Shown here: one piece after another, positions 44,271-54,900 of the stretch | Layout: each line of letters opens with the position of its first letter | How positions within the stretch are numbered: the stretch's first letter is position 1 | Assembly (NCBI RefSeq): GCF_026283965.1 | Contig: NZ_JAPDPD010000023.1 | Coordinates: forward strand, 1-64,000 | DNA from: Dyella subtropica | GTDB taxonomy: Bacteria > Pseudomonadota > Gammaproteobacteria > Xanthomonadales > Rhodanobacteraceae | Length of the DNA stretch: 64,000 nucleotides | Reading direction: 5' to 3' | Made by a program: the position numbers and the translations under genes | The notes under the pieces: model-generated | Told to the model about the DNA's origin: nothing | Database searches by the model: none | The model's input: only the letters and a program-made list of their open reading frames with translations

Positions 44271-47200
44271 ATGTTGAAGTGGCTCAAGCGCATCGCACTG
44301 GTCTTTGGCGTGCTGTTGCTGCTCGTGATGGCAGTGCTGTGGTGGCTGCTCGGCAGCGCCAGCGGCTTGCGCTTCGCGCTCGCACGTGCGGAACAGGCCA
44401 CGAATGGCGCACTCAGTGTGCAACAGGCGCAAGGGCGGCTGATCGGTCCGCTGCAACTCAACGGACTACGCTACACCGATGACCAGGGCCTGGACGTCAA
44501 AGTGGCCAGCGCAACGCTCGACCTCCGCGTGTGGCCGTTGCTGCGCAAACGCCTGCACGTACTCGATCTGCAAGTGGACGGCGTCGACGTCGCCCTACCC
44601 AAGCCGCAGGAACAACCCGCCAGCGAAAGCAGCTTTTCGCTCAAGCCGCCGCTGGATGTCGTGCTGGACAACGTTCGCGTCGGCACGGCGCGCGTCACCG
44701 AGGCAGGCCGGCCGCTGTTCGCTTCCGACAGCCTTGACCTGGCCGGGCAATGGACGAGCAAAGGCATCGAGCTGCGCAAACTCGTGCTGCGCGCGCCCGA
44801 CGGCCGCGCCGACCTCAGCGGCACACTCGCCATCGAAGCCGGTGAACAAGGCGACGGCACCGCCGACTTCAGCTGGAAAGTCGGCGGTGTCGACTACGCC
44901 GGCAGCATCGAAGCGCACGGCAACGGCAAGCAGGTGAAAGCCGATCTCAAGCTGACTCAGCCGATGGCCGCGCAACTGGCACTGACCATGGTGCAGGGCG
45001 GCGAGTATGCATGGACCGCCAAGCTCGACGCCCCACGCTTCGATCCCAAGCCGCTGATGGGTGCGAGTTCACTGCACGCGCTCGGGCTCGACCTGCAAGG
45101 CAGCGGCGATCGCCACGGCGGCACGCTCAACGGCCAGGTCGATCTCAACGACTATCAACTGCTGCTCAAGCCGCTGCGCGCGCACTTCAGCGACGACTTC
45201 AAAACCTTGAATCTCGAACAGCTCAGCCTCGGCTCGCCGCAGATCAAGGGCACGGTGGATGCCAGCGGTACGGTGCAGTTCGGCGCACCATCGGTGAGCG
45301 GCGACCTGCAGATCAGCTGGAAAGACCTCGCACTTCCTGCCTCCCTGGTCGGCCAGGACCTCGCCAGCCATGGCAGTCTGAAAGCGCGCGGCAGCGCCGA
45401 AGTCTTCCATGCCGAAGGCGATGTGGATATCGGGCCACCTGGCAAGCTGGCCAAGCTCGCGCTGAATCTGGACGGCACGCAGAAAGTCATCCATCTGCAA
45501 ACGCTGGAACTCAAGCAGCCCCAAGGCGGCATGCAAGCCAAGGGCACGCTCACCATGCAACCTGCACTTGCCTGGCAGCTCGACGCGACCGCCAGCAAGC
45601 TCGATCCCGGCCAGCTCTTTGCCGGCTGGGACGGCGCGCTGGACTTCGACATCGCCACCACTGGCACGCTGCCCAAAGATCAACCGGACGCCACGCTGGA
45701 CATTCGCAAACTCGCCGGACGCCTGCGCGATCGTCAAGTGCGCGGCGAGGGCAAACTGCATCTCAACCCCCAGCAAGTGGTCGACGGCAAACTCGACCTC
45801 GCCTCCGGTGGTAGCACGGTGCAGATTCAGGCCAGGCCCGGCAGCAGCAACGACATCGACCTCACGCTCGCCATCGCGTCGCTGGGTGACTGGTTGCCGG
45901 ACGCGCAAGGCCGCCTCAACGGCGACTTCCGCGTCCGCGGCAAGCAGCCCAAACTCTCACTCAACGGCAAGTTGCAGGGGCAGGCGATCGTCTATGCCGA
46001 ACAGAAGATCGACAGCCTGCACCTGGTCGCCGACGTGCCTGACCTCAGCAACCCCGGCGGCCAGCTCGACCTCGAAACCGGCCATGCCACTCTCGGCGGC
46101 CTCGCCTTCCAGCGTATCGACTTGCGCGGCGACGGCACGGCAGCGCGCCACACACTGAGCCTCCAGGCCAAGGGCACCGAGCTGTCCACCCAGCTTGCGC
46201 TCACCGGTGCGCTGAAGGGTTCGGCCTGGAACGGCACGCTGTCCACGCTCGACCTGGAACCGCAGGGCCTGCCGCGCTGGCGCCTGCAGCAACCGACGCA
46301 GCTCAGCTACAACGACGGTGCGATGAATCTTTCCGAGCTGTGCCTGAGCGCGGGCGAGCCACAGCTCTGCGTCGCCGCGAAACAGGACAAGGCCGGCAAC
46401 CTCGACGCCAACTACCGCCTGCGCGACCTGCCGCTGGCGTTGCTGGCAACACTGGCCAGTTCGTCCGAACTGCCGATGCGCGCCGACGGTACGCTCGACG
46501 GCAGCGGCAGCATCCGCCGCAACGCAGCCGGCGCACTGACCGGCACGGCGTCGATCACCTCGCCGCACGGTACAGTGACCTACACCGAGCATCCCGATCA
46601 TCCGCTGCTCTCTTACAGCGATCTCGCCTTGCAGGCCGAGTTAAGTCCCAGCAGCCAGCGCGCGACTTTGCGCGCCGATCTCGACCATGGCGGACGTCTG
46701 GACGGCCATATCGGCATCACCGGCGCGCAGCAGGCACTGGACGGCCAGCTCGACCTTCGCATCAACAACCTCGCCTTCATCGAGTTGTTCACCAACGAAA
46801 TCGCCAACGTGAAAGGCGGCATCGACGGCACCTTCCGTTTCGGCGGCACGCTCAAGCAACCGCTCCTCGCCGGCCAGGCCAACGTCAACGGCTTGGCGGC
46901 AGAAGTACCGTTTGCCGGCCTCAAGCTCAGCGAGGGCAAGCTGGTAGTCAGCACCACCGACGCGCAGCAATTCCTGATCAGCGGCGGCGTGCAATCGGGC
47001 AAAGGCGCATTGCAGATCAGCGGCTATGCCGGCATTGGCCAAGGTGCAACCACCGCGCTGACCATCAAGGGCAGCCAGTTCACCGTCGCCGACATCCCTT
47101 CCGCCAAAGTGATCATCTCGCCCGACCTGCAGCTCACGCAGGACGACAAGGGCACCAACGTCGACGGCTCCGTGACGCTGGACAGTGCGGATGTGGACGT

Positions 47201-48020
47201 CTCCAAACTCCCCGGTGCCGGCGCCACCAAGGCCTCGCCGGATGTGGTCATCGTCGACCAGGCGCAGATGCAGGAGCAGGCTGCGCGCTTGCCTATCACT
47301 GCACAGGTGAAAGTCGATCTGGGCCGCAAGACGCATCTCGTCGGCCTCGGCCTCGACGGTCGTCTGAGCGGCACCCTCACCGTAAGCGAGCGCCCCGGCC
47401 GCGCCACCACCGGCCAGGGCCAGATCACTGTCGACGGTATCTACAAGGCCTATGGCCAGAGCCTGCAGATCGAACAAGGCCGCCTGCTGTTTGCCAGCAC
47501 GCCGATCGACAACCCCGGCCTCGACATCCGCGCCGTGCGCAAACTCAACCCCACGGCCACCATCGACGAAGGGCAGAAAGTGGGCCTGCTCGTCTCAGGT
47601 ACCGCGCAACGCCCGGTGCTCACCGTGTTCTCCAACCCCGTGATGGAGCAATCCGACGCGCTGGCCTACCTCATCACCGGCAAGCCGCTGTCGCAGGTGA
47701 AGGGCGGCGAAGGCAACATGGTCGGCGCTGCCGCGCAAGCGCTCGGCTCTGCCGCCGGCGACTTTCTGGCCAAAAGCATCGGCTCCAAAATCGGCCTCGA
47801 CGACGTCGGCGTCACCAGCAACGAAGCTTTAGGTGGCACCTCGGCCTTTACCGTCGGCAAATTCCTCTCCCCGCGCCTCTACCTCAGCTATGGCGTCGGC
47901 CTGTTCGAACCCGGCCAAGTCATCACCCTGCGCTATCACCTCAACCACCGCTGGAGCTTCGAAGCTCAAAACGCCACCGACTTCAGCCGCGCCAGCCTCA
48001 ACTACCGCATCGAGAAATAA
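44271..48020 (+). CDS. tamB: Translocation and assembly module subunit TamB
   Basis: A 1249-residue AsmA-like protein with one N-terminal membrane anchor (about 8-28), a long periplasmic beta-taco groove, and a C-terminal DUF490/TamB domain (LSYGVGLFEPGQVITLRYHL; ends SLNYRIEK). It spans the envelope and works with TamA in outer-membrane protein or phospholipid delivery. GGGAG lies six bases before the ATG. The frame is open upstream through the end of tamA, but this lacks homology. The pair forms one operon. Confidence 0.95.
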   Translation: MLKWLKRIALVFGVLLLLVMAVLWWLLGSASGLRFALARAEQATNGALSVQQAQGRLIGPLQLNGLRYTDDQGLDVKVASATLDLRVWPLLRKRLHVLDLQVDGVDVALPKPQEQPASESSFSLKPPLDVVLDNVRVGTARVTEAGRPLFASDSLDLAGQWTSKGIELRKLVLRAPDGRADLSGTLAIEAGEQGDGTADFSWKVGGVDYAGSIEAHGNGKQVKADLKLTQPMAAQLALTMVQGGEYAWTAKLDAPRFDPKPLMGASSLHALGLDLQGSGDRHGGTLNGQVDLNDYQLLLKPLRAHFSDDFKTLNLEQLSLGSPQIKGTVDASGTVQFGAPSVSGDLQISWKDLALPASLVGQDLASHGSLKARGSAEVFHAEGDVDIGPPGKLAKLALNLDGTQKVIHLQTLELKQPQGGMQAKGTLTMQPALAWQLDATASKLDPGQLFAGWDGALDFDIATTGTLPKDQPDATLDIRKLAGRLRDRQVRGEGKLHLNPQQVVDGKLDLASGGSTVQIQARPGSSNDIDLTLAIASLGDWLPDAQGRLNGDFRVRGKQPKLSLNGKLQGQAIVYAEQKIDSLHLVADVPDLSNPGGQLDLETGHATLGGLAFQRIDLRGDGTAARHTLSLQAKGTELSTQLALTGALKGSAWNGTLSTLDLEPQGLPRWRLQQPTQLSYNDGAMNLSELCLSAGEPQLCVAAKQDKAGNLDANYRLRDLPLALLATLASSSELPMRADGTLDGSGSIRRNAAGALTGTASITSPHGTVTYTEHPDHPLLSYSDLALQAELSPSSQRATLRADLDHGGRLDGHIGITGAQQALDGQLDLRINNLAFIELFTNEIANVKGGIDGTFRFGGTLKQPLLAGQANVNGLAAEVPFAGLKLSEGKLVVSTTDAQQFLISGGVQSGKGALQISGYAGIGQGATTALTIKGSQFTVADIPSAKVIISPDLQLTQDDKGTNVDGSVTLDSADVDVSKLPGAGATKASPDVVIVDQAQMQEQAARLPITAQVKVDLGRKTHLVGLGLDGRLSGTLTVSERPGRATTGQGQITVDGIYKAYGQSLQIEQGRLLFASTPIDNPGLDIRAVRKLNPTATIDEGQKVGLLVSGTAQRPVLTVFSNPVMEQSDALAYLITGKPLSQVKGGEGNMVGAAAQALGSAAGDFLAKSIGSKIGLDDVGVTSNEALGGTSAFTVGKFLSPRLYLSYGVGLFEPGQVITLRYHLNHRWSFEAQNATDFSRASLNYRIEK

Positions 48021-48032
48021 GCAGACGAGCGC

Positions 48033-48959
48033 TTAGGAATGAGCCGTCGTCACACCGTGAATCAGCCGCGCGGCAACGCGAGCGGTGGCGCCGACGGGAT
48101 CCAGGCGCGGACATAGTTCGGCGACATCGAACATTCGCAGCTTTCCGGTCTGTGCAATGGCCTTTGCGATGAGCTCAACAACGTCCACGCCAACGCCACG
48201 CGCCGCCGGAGCGCTCACTCCCGGCGCAACGGCCTCCGGCAGCACGTCCATGCACACCGTGAGGTAAATGGCATCGACCATGTCGAGCTGCTCCTTCAAC
48301 TCGGCGAGAACCGCGGCCATGCGTATCGCGGCCAGATCCTCGTCCAGCCAATACCACGACCCCGTGGATTGAGCGGTTGCAAACAGACGCTGCGTGTTGG
48401 CCGATCGACTCACGCCAAGGCAGAAATAACGCAGCTCGATCCCATGCGCATCCGCATGCCGGATCGCCTGCAGAAAAGGCGTGCCGGAATTGGAGACGGG
48501 GTTGTCCCGCAAATCCAGATGGGCGTCCAGATTGACGATGGCGATGCGCTGACCGCGGCAGCGCTCACTGCGAACCAGTCCCAAATAACTCGCAAAGGCG
48601 ATTTCATGCCCTCCTCCGAGCCCGACTGGCAAATGGCCATCATCGATCAGGGCGGAGACGCGATCGGCATAGCGCAGCTGGCTGCGCTCGAGGTCGCCGT
48701 CCGCGCAGCCCTCGTCACCGGCGTCATAGATGGGTGTGTCACCGATCACGGGTAGATTGCATAGCGCTCTGCGCAGCGCATCCGGCCCCTCGGCAGCACC
48801 GGTGCGGCCGCCATTGCGCCTGACACCTTCGTCGCTGGCGAAGCCGATGAGCGCGATGCCGGAGGGCGCATGCGGCACAACAGGGCGAACCCTTTGATGC
48901 CAGCGGAACGCGGCCGAATCTTCGAGTGAATCGATTCGCCCTTGCCATTCGATTGTCAT
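48033..48959 (-). CDS. hutG: Formimidoylglutamase-like ureohydrolase
   Basis: A 308-residue arginase/agmatinase-fold enzyme, best matched to HutG, which cleaves N-formimidoyl-glutamate to glutamate and formamide in histidine breakdown. Metal-site motifs GGGHEIAF and NLDAHLDLRD are intact. The third motif reads YLTVCMDVLP where most ureohydrolases have an Asp at the Cys position (D-x-D). The substitution changes one expected Mn ligand and may be a clade feature or reduce activity. No other hut genes lie nearby. It converges with tamB. Confidence 0.78.
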   Translation of the reverse strand: MTIEWQGRIDSLEDSAAFRWHQRVRPVVPHAPSGIALIGFASDEGVRRNGGRTGAAEGPDALRRALCNLPVIGDTPIYDAGDEGCADGDLERSQLRYADRVSALIDDGHLPVGLGGGHEIAFASYLGLVRSERCRGQRIAIVNLDAHLDLRDNPVSNSGTPFLQAIRHADAHGIELRYFCLGVSRSANTQRLFATAQSTGSWYWLDEDLAAIRMAAVLAELKEQLDMVDAIYLTVCMDVLPEAVAPGVSAPAARGVGVDVVELIAKAIAQTGKLRMFDVAELCPRLDPVGATARVAARLIHGVTTAHS

Positions 48960-49286
48960 GCGAGCCGCTCCGTAATGACGCTGCCAATGCCGAGCCGCGG
49001 CATGCTAGCCAAGTTCGCCATGCTCCACAAACGAGGTGGCGCCAGCGACCCCGAAGCGGCAAAGGCGACTCAGCCACGCCAGCCTCGATTGCCGCGTACG
49101 CAGAATAAGCGCTGGCCACTGGCTTTTGCTCTTCAGCCGCTGCCCCCTATGCAGCTCCGGGGATGAACGGAAAGGCCCCGCTGGCCCCAAGGCATGGATG
49201 CCTGCGCCGCCCCCACCCACACCCCGCAGTGCAGCAACGAAACGGGCATAATGCCCGCGCGACACCACACTCATCAGGGAATCAAC
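48960..49286. other. Gap between hutG and lipoprotein gene
   Basis: About 330 bp between the divergent genes. I see a small ggcat/atgcc hairpin near 49190 and the ribosome binding site of the next gene, but no credible coding sequence or RNA. Confidence 0.4.
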
Positions 49287-51062
49287 ATGCGATCGACAAA
49301 GCGCTACCTCGCGCTAGGCATTGCCGGCGTGCTACTGGCGGCCTGCGGCCACAAGGACAAGGATGCCCCGTTGGCTTTCGTACCGGCAGATACGCCGTAC
49401 GTGGTAGCCAACCTGGACGTACTGGATGACGACACCCGCAAGGCTCTGTTGGCCCAGGCCGACGCACAGCTGCCTAGCCAGCTGGAGCAGCTGAAGTCGA
49501 CCGCCAATGACATGGCCGAGAAGGACGCCGACAACGCGCGCCTGCTCAAGGCCTTCATCGCCGAGCTGGACGGCAAGACCATCGAAGCCTTCGCACAGAA
49601 CGCCGGCCTCAACATCAAGGGCCGCTCCGCGTTCTACGGCCTGGGCCTGGCCCCGGTGCTGCGCTTCGAACTGACCGACGCAAACGCGTTCAACGCCTTC
49701 GTCGGCCGCCTCGAAACCGCCTACGGCAAGAAGCTCGATACCGCCACCGTGGACGGCCAGAGCTACCGCAAGCACGTCTCCGCCGAAGCCGGCACCCAGG
49801 TGATCCTGGCCGTGGTCGGCAAGCAGGCTGTCGCGGCTGTACTGCCGGCCGATGCGCCGCAGACGGTGCTGCGTCAGGCCTTGGGCATGGATCGTCCGGC
49901 CAAGAGCATCCAGGACGACGATCGCCTGGAGAAGCTGGCCAAGGACAAGGGTTACAAGCCTTGGGCCATCGGCCAGCTCGACCTGACTCGCGCGCTACCG
50001 CTCGCCGCTGGCGGCAAGGACCCCTTCTTCAACGCCATGCACAAGGCGCACGTCGAAGCCGAGTCCGCCAAGACCGGTGAGCCGGTGGCCAACCAGTTGC
50101 AGGTTCCGCCCAGCTGCGAAGCCGATGCCACCCGCATCGCTGCGCGCGTGCCGTCGATCAGCTTCGGCTACACCAAGCTCGACACCAAGCATCAGGATCT
50201 GCGCTGGGACGTGGCGCTGGCCGACGACATCACCAAGGCTTTCGCTGGCGTGAAGGTGGAGCTGCCCGGTCTCGGTGCCGCCGGCACCGCGCCGTTCGAT
50301 CTGAGCTTGGCGCTGCCGGTGGCATCGCTGCGCACCTTCTGGGGTGCGCAGGCCGACGCCGTCGCCGCCAAGCCCTTCAGCTGCCCGGCGCTGGTGGATC
50401 TCAACGACGGTTTCGCCAAGCTGGGCCAGCTGGCGCAGCAGGCGGCGATCCCGCCCTTCGGCGATCTGCTCGGTGTGCGCGTGGCGCTGGACAGCTTCGA
50501 CGCTGGCGGTGAAGCGAGCGCACCCAAGTTCACCGGGCGTGTCGTTGTGGGCACCAACAACCCGGCCGCCCTGCTCGCCATGGGCAAGCTGGCATCGCCG
50601 GCCATCGCTCAGCTCAAGCTCGCGCAAGACGGCAAGCCCGTCGCGCTGCCGCAGGATATGACCGCTGCACTGGGTCAGCCGGTGTGGGCCGCGATGGGCG
50701 AGAAGGCAGTGGCGCTGGCGATCGGCCCAGGCGAAGACGGCAAGCTCGGCGACATGCTGAAGGCAGCCTCCGGCGACGCCGGCCGCATGACCCGCCTGCA
50801 TCTTAACGGCGACATGTACGCGTCCTGGATCAAGGCCATGGCGCAGAAGTCCGAACGCATCGCCGCACTCACCTCGTCGATGGGCCACGGCGAAGGCAGT
50901 GCCGAAGGCGACGATGAAGCCGCTCCCCAGAAAGCCGCCGAACGCTCCAAAGCCCAGTTCGAAACGATGCGCCAGCAAGCCGAGCACATCAAGGCGATCG
51001 ACGGCGAGATGCATGTGGAAAACGCCGGCCTGGTGTTCACCAGCCAGACCGAGCTGAAGTAA
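49287..51062 (+). CDS. Large hypothetical lipoprotein
   Basis: A 591-residue lipoprotein with lipobox LLAAC (in GVLLAACGHKDK, Cys near residue 19). The mature protein is alanine- and lysine-rich, with few cysteines and no domain I recognise. The stretch LAFVPADTPYVVANLDVLDDD near the N terminus resembles the opening of DUF3352-type proteins, which is a weak hint. The C terminus has a charged segment (GEGSAEGDDEAAPQKAAERS). CAGGGA precedes the ATG at 49287. A strong terminator follows. Confidence 0.75.
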   Translation: MRSTKRYLALGIAGVLLAACGHKDKDAPLAFVPADTPYVVANLDVLDDDTRKALLAQADAQLPSQLEQLKSTANDMAEKDADNARLLKAFIAELDGKTIEAFAQNAGLNIKGRSAFYGLGLAPVLRFELTDANAFNAFVGRLETAYGKKLDTATVDGQSYRKHVSAEAGTQVILAVVGKQAVAAVLPADAPQTVLRQALGMDRPAKSIQDDDRLEKLAKDKGYKPWAIGQLDLTRALPLAAGGKDPFFNAMHKAHVEAESAKTGEPVANQLQVPPSCEADATRIAARVPSISFGYTKLDTKHQDLRWDVALADDITKAFAGVKVELPGLGAAGTAPFDLSLALPVASLRTFWGAQADAVAAKPFSCPALVDLNDGFAKLGQLAQQAAIPPFGDLLGVRVALDSFDAGGEASAPKFTGRVVVGTNNPAALLAMGKLASPAIAQLKLAQDGKPVALPQDMTAALGQPVWAAMGEKAVALAIGPGEDGKLGDMLKAASGDAGRMTRLHLNGDMYASWIKAMAQKSERIAALTSSMGHGEGSAEGDDEAAPQKAAERSKAQFETMRQQAEHIKAIDGEMHVENAGLVFTSQTELK

Positions 51063-51082
51063 TTTCATCGCTTCAACAAAAA

Positions 51083-51110
51083 ACGGGGAGCCATGGCTCC
51101 CCGTTTTTTT
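51083..51110 (+). terminator. Rho-independent terminator
   Basis: A perfect palindrome acggggagcc-atggctccccgt (about 9 bp usable stem) is followed by seven T. An A-rich flank on the other side (acaaaaaacgg) makes it bidirectional, so it could serve the lipoprotein gene and the convergent GST gene. Confidence 0.9.
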
Positions 51111-51130
51111 GTGCCTTCAGTCCGGCAAGC

Positions 51131-51736
51131 TCACCCCAATACCGTCGCCTGCATGGACGGACGAAGCTGAAAAATGTCGTACCACTGATTCAAGCCCTGA
51201 TGATCGACGCGCCAGTTCATCTCCGGAAATCGCAGATCGAGATAGCTGAGTAAGCAAGCGACTGAAATCGTGCCGATGTCGAGGCGGGATGACAGCTCGG
51301 CAGCCCGGCTTTCCAGCCAACGCAGGCCATCGGTGATTTTCGCTCTCTGTCCCGCGACCCAGTCCGGGAAGCGTGCATGCTCTGGACGCACCACGGTTTC
51401 GTAGCGCATCGACACCGCGGCGGCGAGCATGCCGTCGCACAATGCCTGGTCGCCCAGTGCCACCCATCGCGCACTCCCTGTGCGCGGAAAAAGATCACCC
51501 TGGGCGAGATCGTTCAAGTACTCGCAGATCACGCGGCTGTCGTAGAGCGCCCGGCCATCGTCCATGAACAGCGTTGGCACCTGCCCCAAGGGGTTATGGC
51601 GCACGATCGTGAGGTCTCGGTTGATTGGATGCGCCGCGCTGGGCAGCCGCTCAAGGCGATCCGCCAGCCCCAATTCGTAGGCAACGACCAACACCTTGCG
51701 CACATAGGGCGAGGTCGGCGAATAGAAAAGTTTCAT
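51131..51736 (-). CDS. Glutathione S-transferase family protein
   Basis: A 201-residue GST. The N-terminal thioredoxin-like domain starts MKLFYSPTSPYVRKVLVVAYE, with the SPxSPxxRKV pattern of YibF-like enzymes, and has GQVPTLFMDDGRALYDSRVICEYL. An all-helical C-terminal domain follows. The ATG at 51736 with GGGAGA upstream is chosen over an upstream in-frame start. Substrate unknown. Confidence 0.9.
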   Translation of the reverse strand: MKLFYSPTSPYVRKVLVVAYELGLADRLERLPSAAHPINRDLTIVRHNPLGQVPTLFMDDGRALYDSRVICEYLNDLAQGDLFPRTGSARWVALGDQALCDGMLAAAVSMRYETVVRPEHARFPDWVAGQRAKITDGLRWLESRAAELSSRLDIGTISVACLLSYLDLRFPEMNWRVDHQGLNQWYDIFQLRPSMQATVLG

Positions 51737-51850
51737 CCAGAACGTCTCCCTGGCGGAACCGGCATCCACAGGAAGCATGCGCGATAGCGCCGCGCCGCGG
51801 TAGTCGGCTTAGCCTGAAAGAGTCACGACTTTGCCCGTCGAACCGAAAAA

Positions 51851-51880
51851 AAACCACCGGCGGACGCCGGTGGTTTTTCG
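51851..51880 (-). terminator. Rho-independent terminator of TonB receptor gene
   Basis: accaccggc and gccggtggt pair around a short loop. On the minus strand the hairpin is followed by a run of eight T. It lies about 45 bases after the stop of the TonB receptor gene. Confidence 0.88.
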
Positions 51881-51924
51881 AGGCGGCATCCGGCACCCGA
51901 GGATGCCGGATCTACCCATCCCGC

Positions 51925-54900
51925 TTAGAAGTCGTAGCGGGCGGTGACACGGAAGTAACGCGGATCCGTGTAGTTCAGCTCACGACCGTACAACGGGTTC
52001 ACCGTGGTGCGGTTCAACGAGTAACGGAAGTTGTACATCTGCGGGGTCTGACGGTTCAGCACGTTGATCGCGTCGAGCTGCAGGGTCAGCTTGTTGTCCA
52101 TCCAACCCGGCGTATAGGCCACGTTGAGGTTCAACTGGTAGGTCCACGGCGTGGTGCCGTGCGAGCCGCGCGGCGAGATCGTGTAATCCGCCGACGGTGC
52201 AACATAGCCCTTCGTACCCGGTGCCGTGCCCGAGCCAGCCAGACCGCAGAACCAGTACGTGGAGCTGTTGTACAAGCCCTGGTCGGCGGTCGGATAGTAG
52301 CTGGTGCAGCTCTTCGGACGACCCGAAGCCGCGATCACCGTGGCACCGAAGCGCCACTCCTGGTCCAGCTGGTAGTAGCCGAACGCCTTGACCTGATGCG
52401 CGCGGTGGTTCGGCAGCACGCCGCCCGAGCCCACCATCAGCTGCGCCAGATCCCAGTCCTGGGTACGCGACACGTCTTGCTGGCCGCCGATGCCGGTATC
52501 CAGATCGGAGGCCAGCTGGCCTTCGGTGTTGCCGTAGTTGCGCGAGAAGGTGTAAGCCACCTTGCCGTACCACTTGTCGGCGAACGGATGCTCGACGAAC
52601 AGGTCAACCGCGTAGTACTTGCGCTTCAGATCCGGCAGACCCAGATCTTCCTTGCTGAAGTGCTTGGAGACGATGCTGCCGTCCGGCTGCAGGAAGTTGA
52701 AGGTGTTGCCGGTACCCGGGTTGAAGGTGAGGCAGCGGCCACCCAGTGCCGGGACGCAGGTGTCGTCGATCGCGCTCATCAGCTTGCGGTAGGTCAGCTT
52801 GGCGCCCCAGTTGTAGCTCGGGGTGATCTGCTGCTCCATGCCCAGGATGTACTCGTCCTGGTAATGCGCGCGCAGGTTCTTCGCTGCCACCGTACGCGGG
52901 TCCGGCGCCGGGCCGCACTCGATGTTGGTGGAGACGCCGCCAGTGCTGGTGCAAAGGTACGGGTTGTTCGGGCTCACCGCGATCGGGTTGAGCCCGGTCG
53001 GCACGCCGGACTTCTGATCGACGCCGGTGTAGGTGAAGTACTGGCTGGTGAGGATCGAGCCGGAAACGCTGCGTGCGGCGGCGCTGTTCGGCACGGCCAG
53101 GTGGTAGCGGCCGGCATTGGCGTACACCTTCAAGGTGGAATCGCCGAACACGTCCCACGACGCGCCAAGGCGCGGCGCCAGCTGGTGACGCTGCTTGATG
53201 TAAGCCTCGCCATTCTTGTTGTAGTTGGTGAACTGCTCGTTGCGCAGGCCGACCGACAGCAACCATTGATCGTTGATCTGCCAGCGGTCCTCGATGAACT
53301 GGGCCGCCTGATCGGTCTCGATATTCGCGCTCGTGGTGCTGTAGGTCTTGGTAACGAAATAACCCTGCGTGCCGTATCCGCCTGCGGAAGCCGGCGAACC
53401 GATCACGTTCAGGCTCGCGTTCGCGGCGGCGTTCGGGTTCGCCTGCTTGCCGTAGATCCAGGCGTAGTCGCCCGCATACTTCTTGCCGGTGAACGACTTG
53501 GCGTTCTGGGCGTCGTAACCGAAGCGCACGTCATGACTGCCGATGCGGTACTCGACGTCCAGTCGCCAGCCGTGGGTCTTGTCGTTCGCGCCGTCGAGCG
53601 GAATGGTCGAGGTCACGGCCGTCTGGCAGGTGTTGTACGCCAGTCCAGGAACCTGGTTCACCGTGCTGGACTGAATATACGGGCAGTTCGGGTCGTAACC
53701 GCCATTGACCTGCACATGGTTGACCTTCTGCGTGCCGTACAGCGCCGACACGGTCAGGTCCTCGGTGATGTAGCCGGTGTACTTGCCGACGTACAGATCG
53801 CCGCCGTCCTTGGTGTACACGCTGCCGGTCTTGCTGGTGCCGTGACTCAGCGTGCCGTAGTCATAGCTGTAGCGGTCCGACTGGACCTCGGTCTTGTCCG
53901 ACACACCGGTCAACTCGATGATGTGGTTGTCAGTGATATTCCAGTCGAGCTTGCCGGTCCAGCGCGGAATCTTCCTGGTATAGCTGCTGTAGCCAATGTT
54001 CGACGCAGCCGCCGACGAATTGGAGGACGACAGCACACTGGCGCCTTCCTGGCGGTTCATTTCGGTGTTGAGGTAGAAGAACAAGCGGTCCTTGACCAAG
54101 GCGCCGCTCACGTACGCGCCCACCGTGGACTTCCAGTACTGGTTACGGTTGTTGTACTGGTACAGCGTGCCGTCGGTCGGCGTAGTGCTGCCGGCACCGT
54201 AGAAACCGGTCTTCGGGAAGTAATTGTTGCGCGGGTTCGCGCGACCGGCTTCCGGTTCCCAGATGGTGTAGACGCCGCCCTTTAGCTGGTTGCTACCGCG
54301 CTTGGTGACGATGTTGATCACGCCACCGGTGGAGCGGCCGAACTCGGCGCCGTAGCCACCAGTCAGCGTCTGCTGCTGGTCGATCGCGTCGAACGGCAGC
54401 TGGGTGAAGCTGATCGAGGTCAGCGGGTTGGTCACCGCGTAGCCGTTGATGAAGTAGGCGTTCTCGGACGAAGCCGAGCCACCGAAGCTCGGCGCGCCAG
54501 GGTAGGCGGTGTTGGCGATCACGCCCGGCGCCAGCAGGGCGGCGGCGGCAACGTCACGAGCGATCGGCAGCTTGGCCAGTTGCTCGGAAGTCAGCACGGT
54601 GCGGGTATCGACCGAGGACACGTCGATCGCCGGCAGGGCCGAAGCCACCACCGAGACGCCGTCCAGGTTCTTCGCATTGTCGGCAGCAGCGGACGCAGCG
54701 CCGAACGAAACTTCGGTACCGGCGGCGATGCTCAGCTCCACGTTATCGCGGGTGCTGACGTTGGCGCCGTTGTTCTTCAGGGTGACCTGGTAGCGACCGG
54801 TCGGCAGCGAGCTGAAGCGGTAGCGGCCAGAGTCGTCGACCGAGGTCGAGCGGGTCAGGCCGGTGTCGACGTTCTTGATCTCGATGGTGTTGCCGGACTG

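Noticed and set aside
48033-48959. Calling this gene agmatinase or arginase
   Set aside because: VSAPAARGV and the overall pattern fit formimidoylglutamases better, although the metal motif is unusual.
51625-54285. 886-residue plus-strand frame opposite the TonB receptor
   Set aside because: It mirrors the receptor gene codon for codon, is Val/Arg/Gly-rich and lacks family motifs; the receptor on the other strand is unambiguous.
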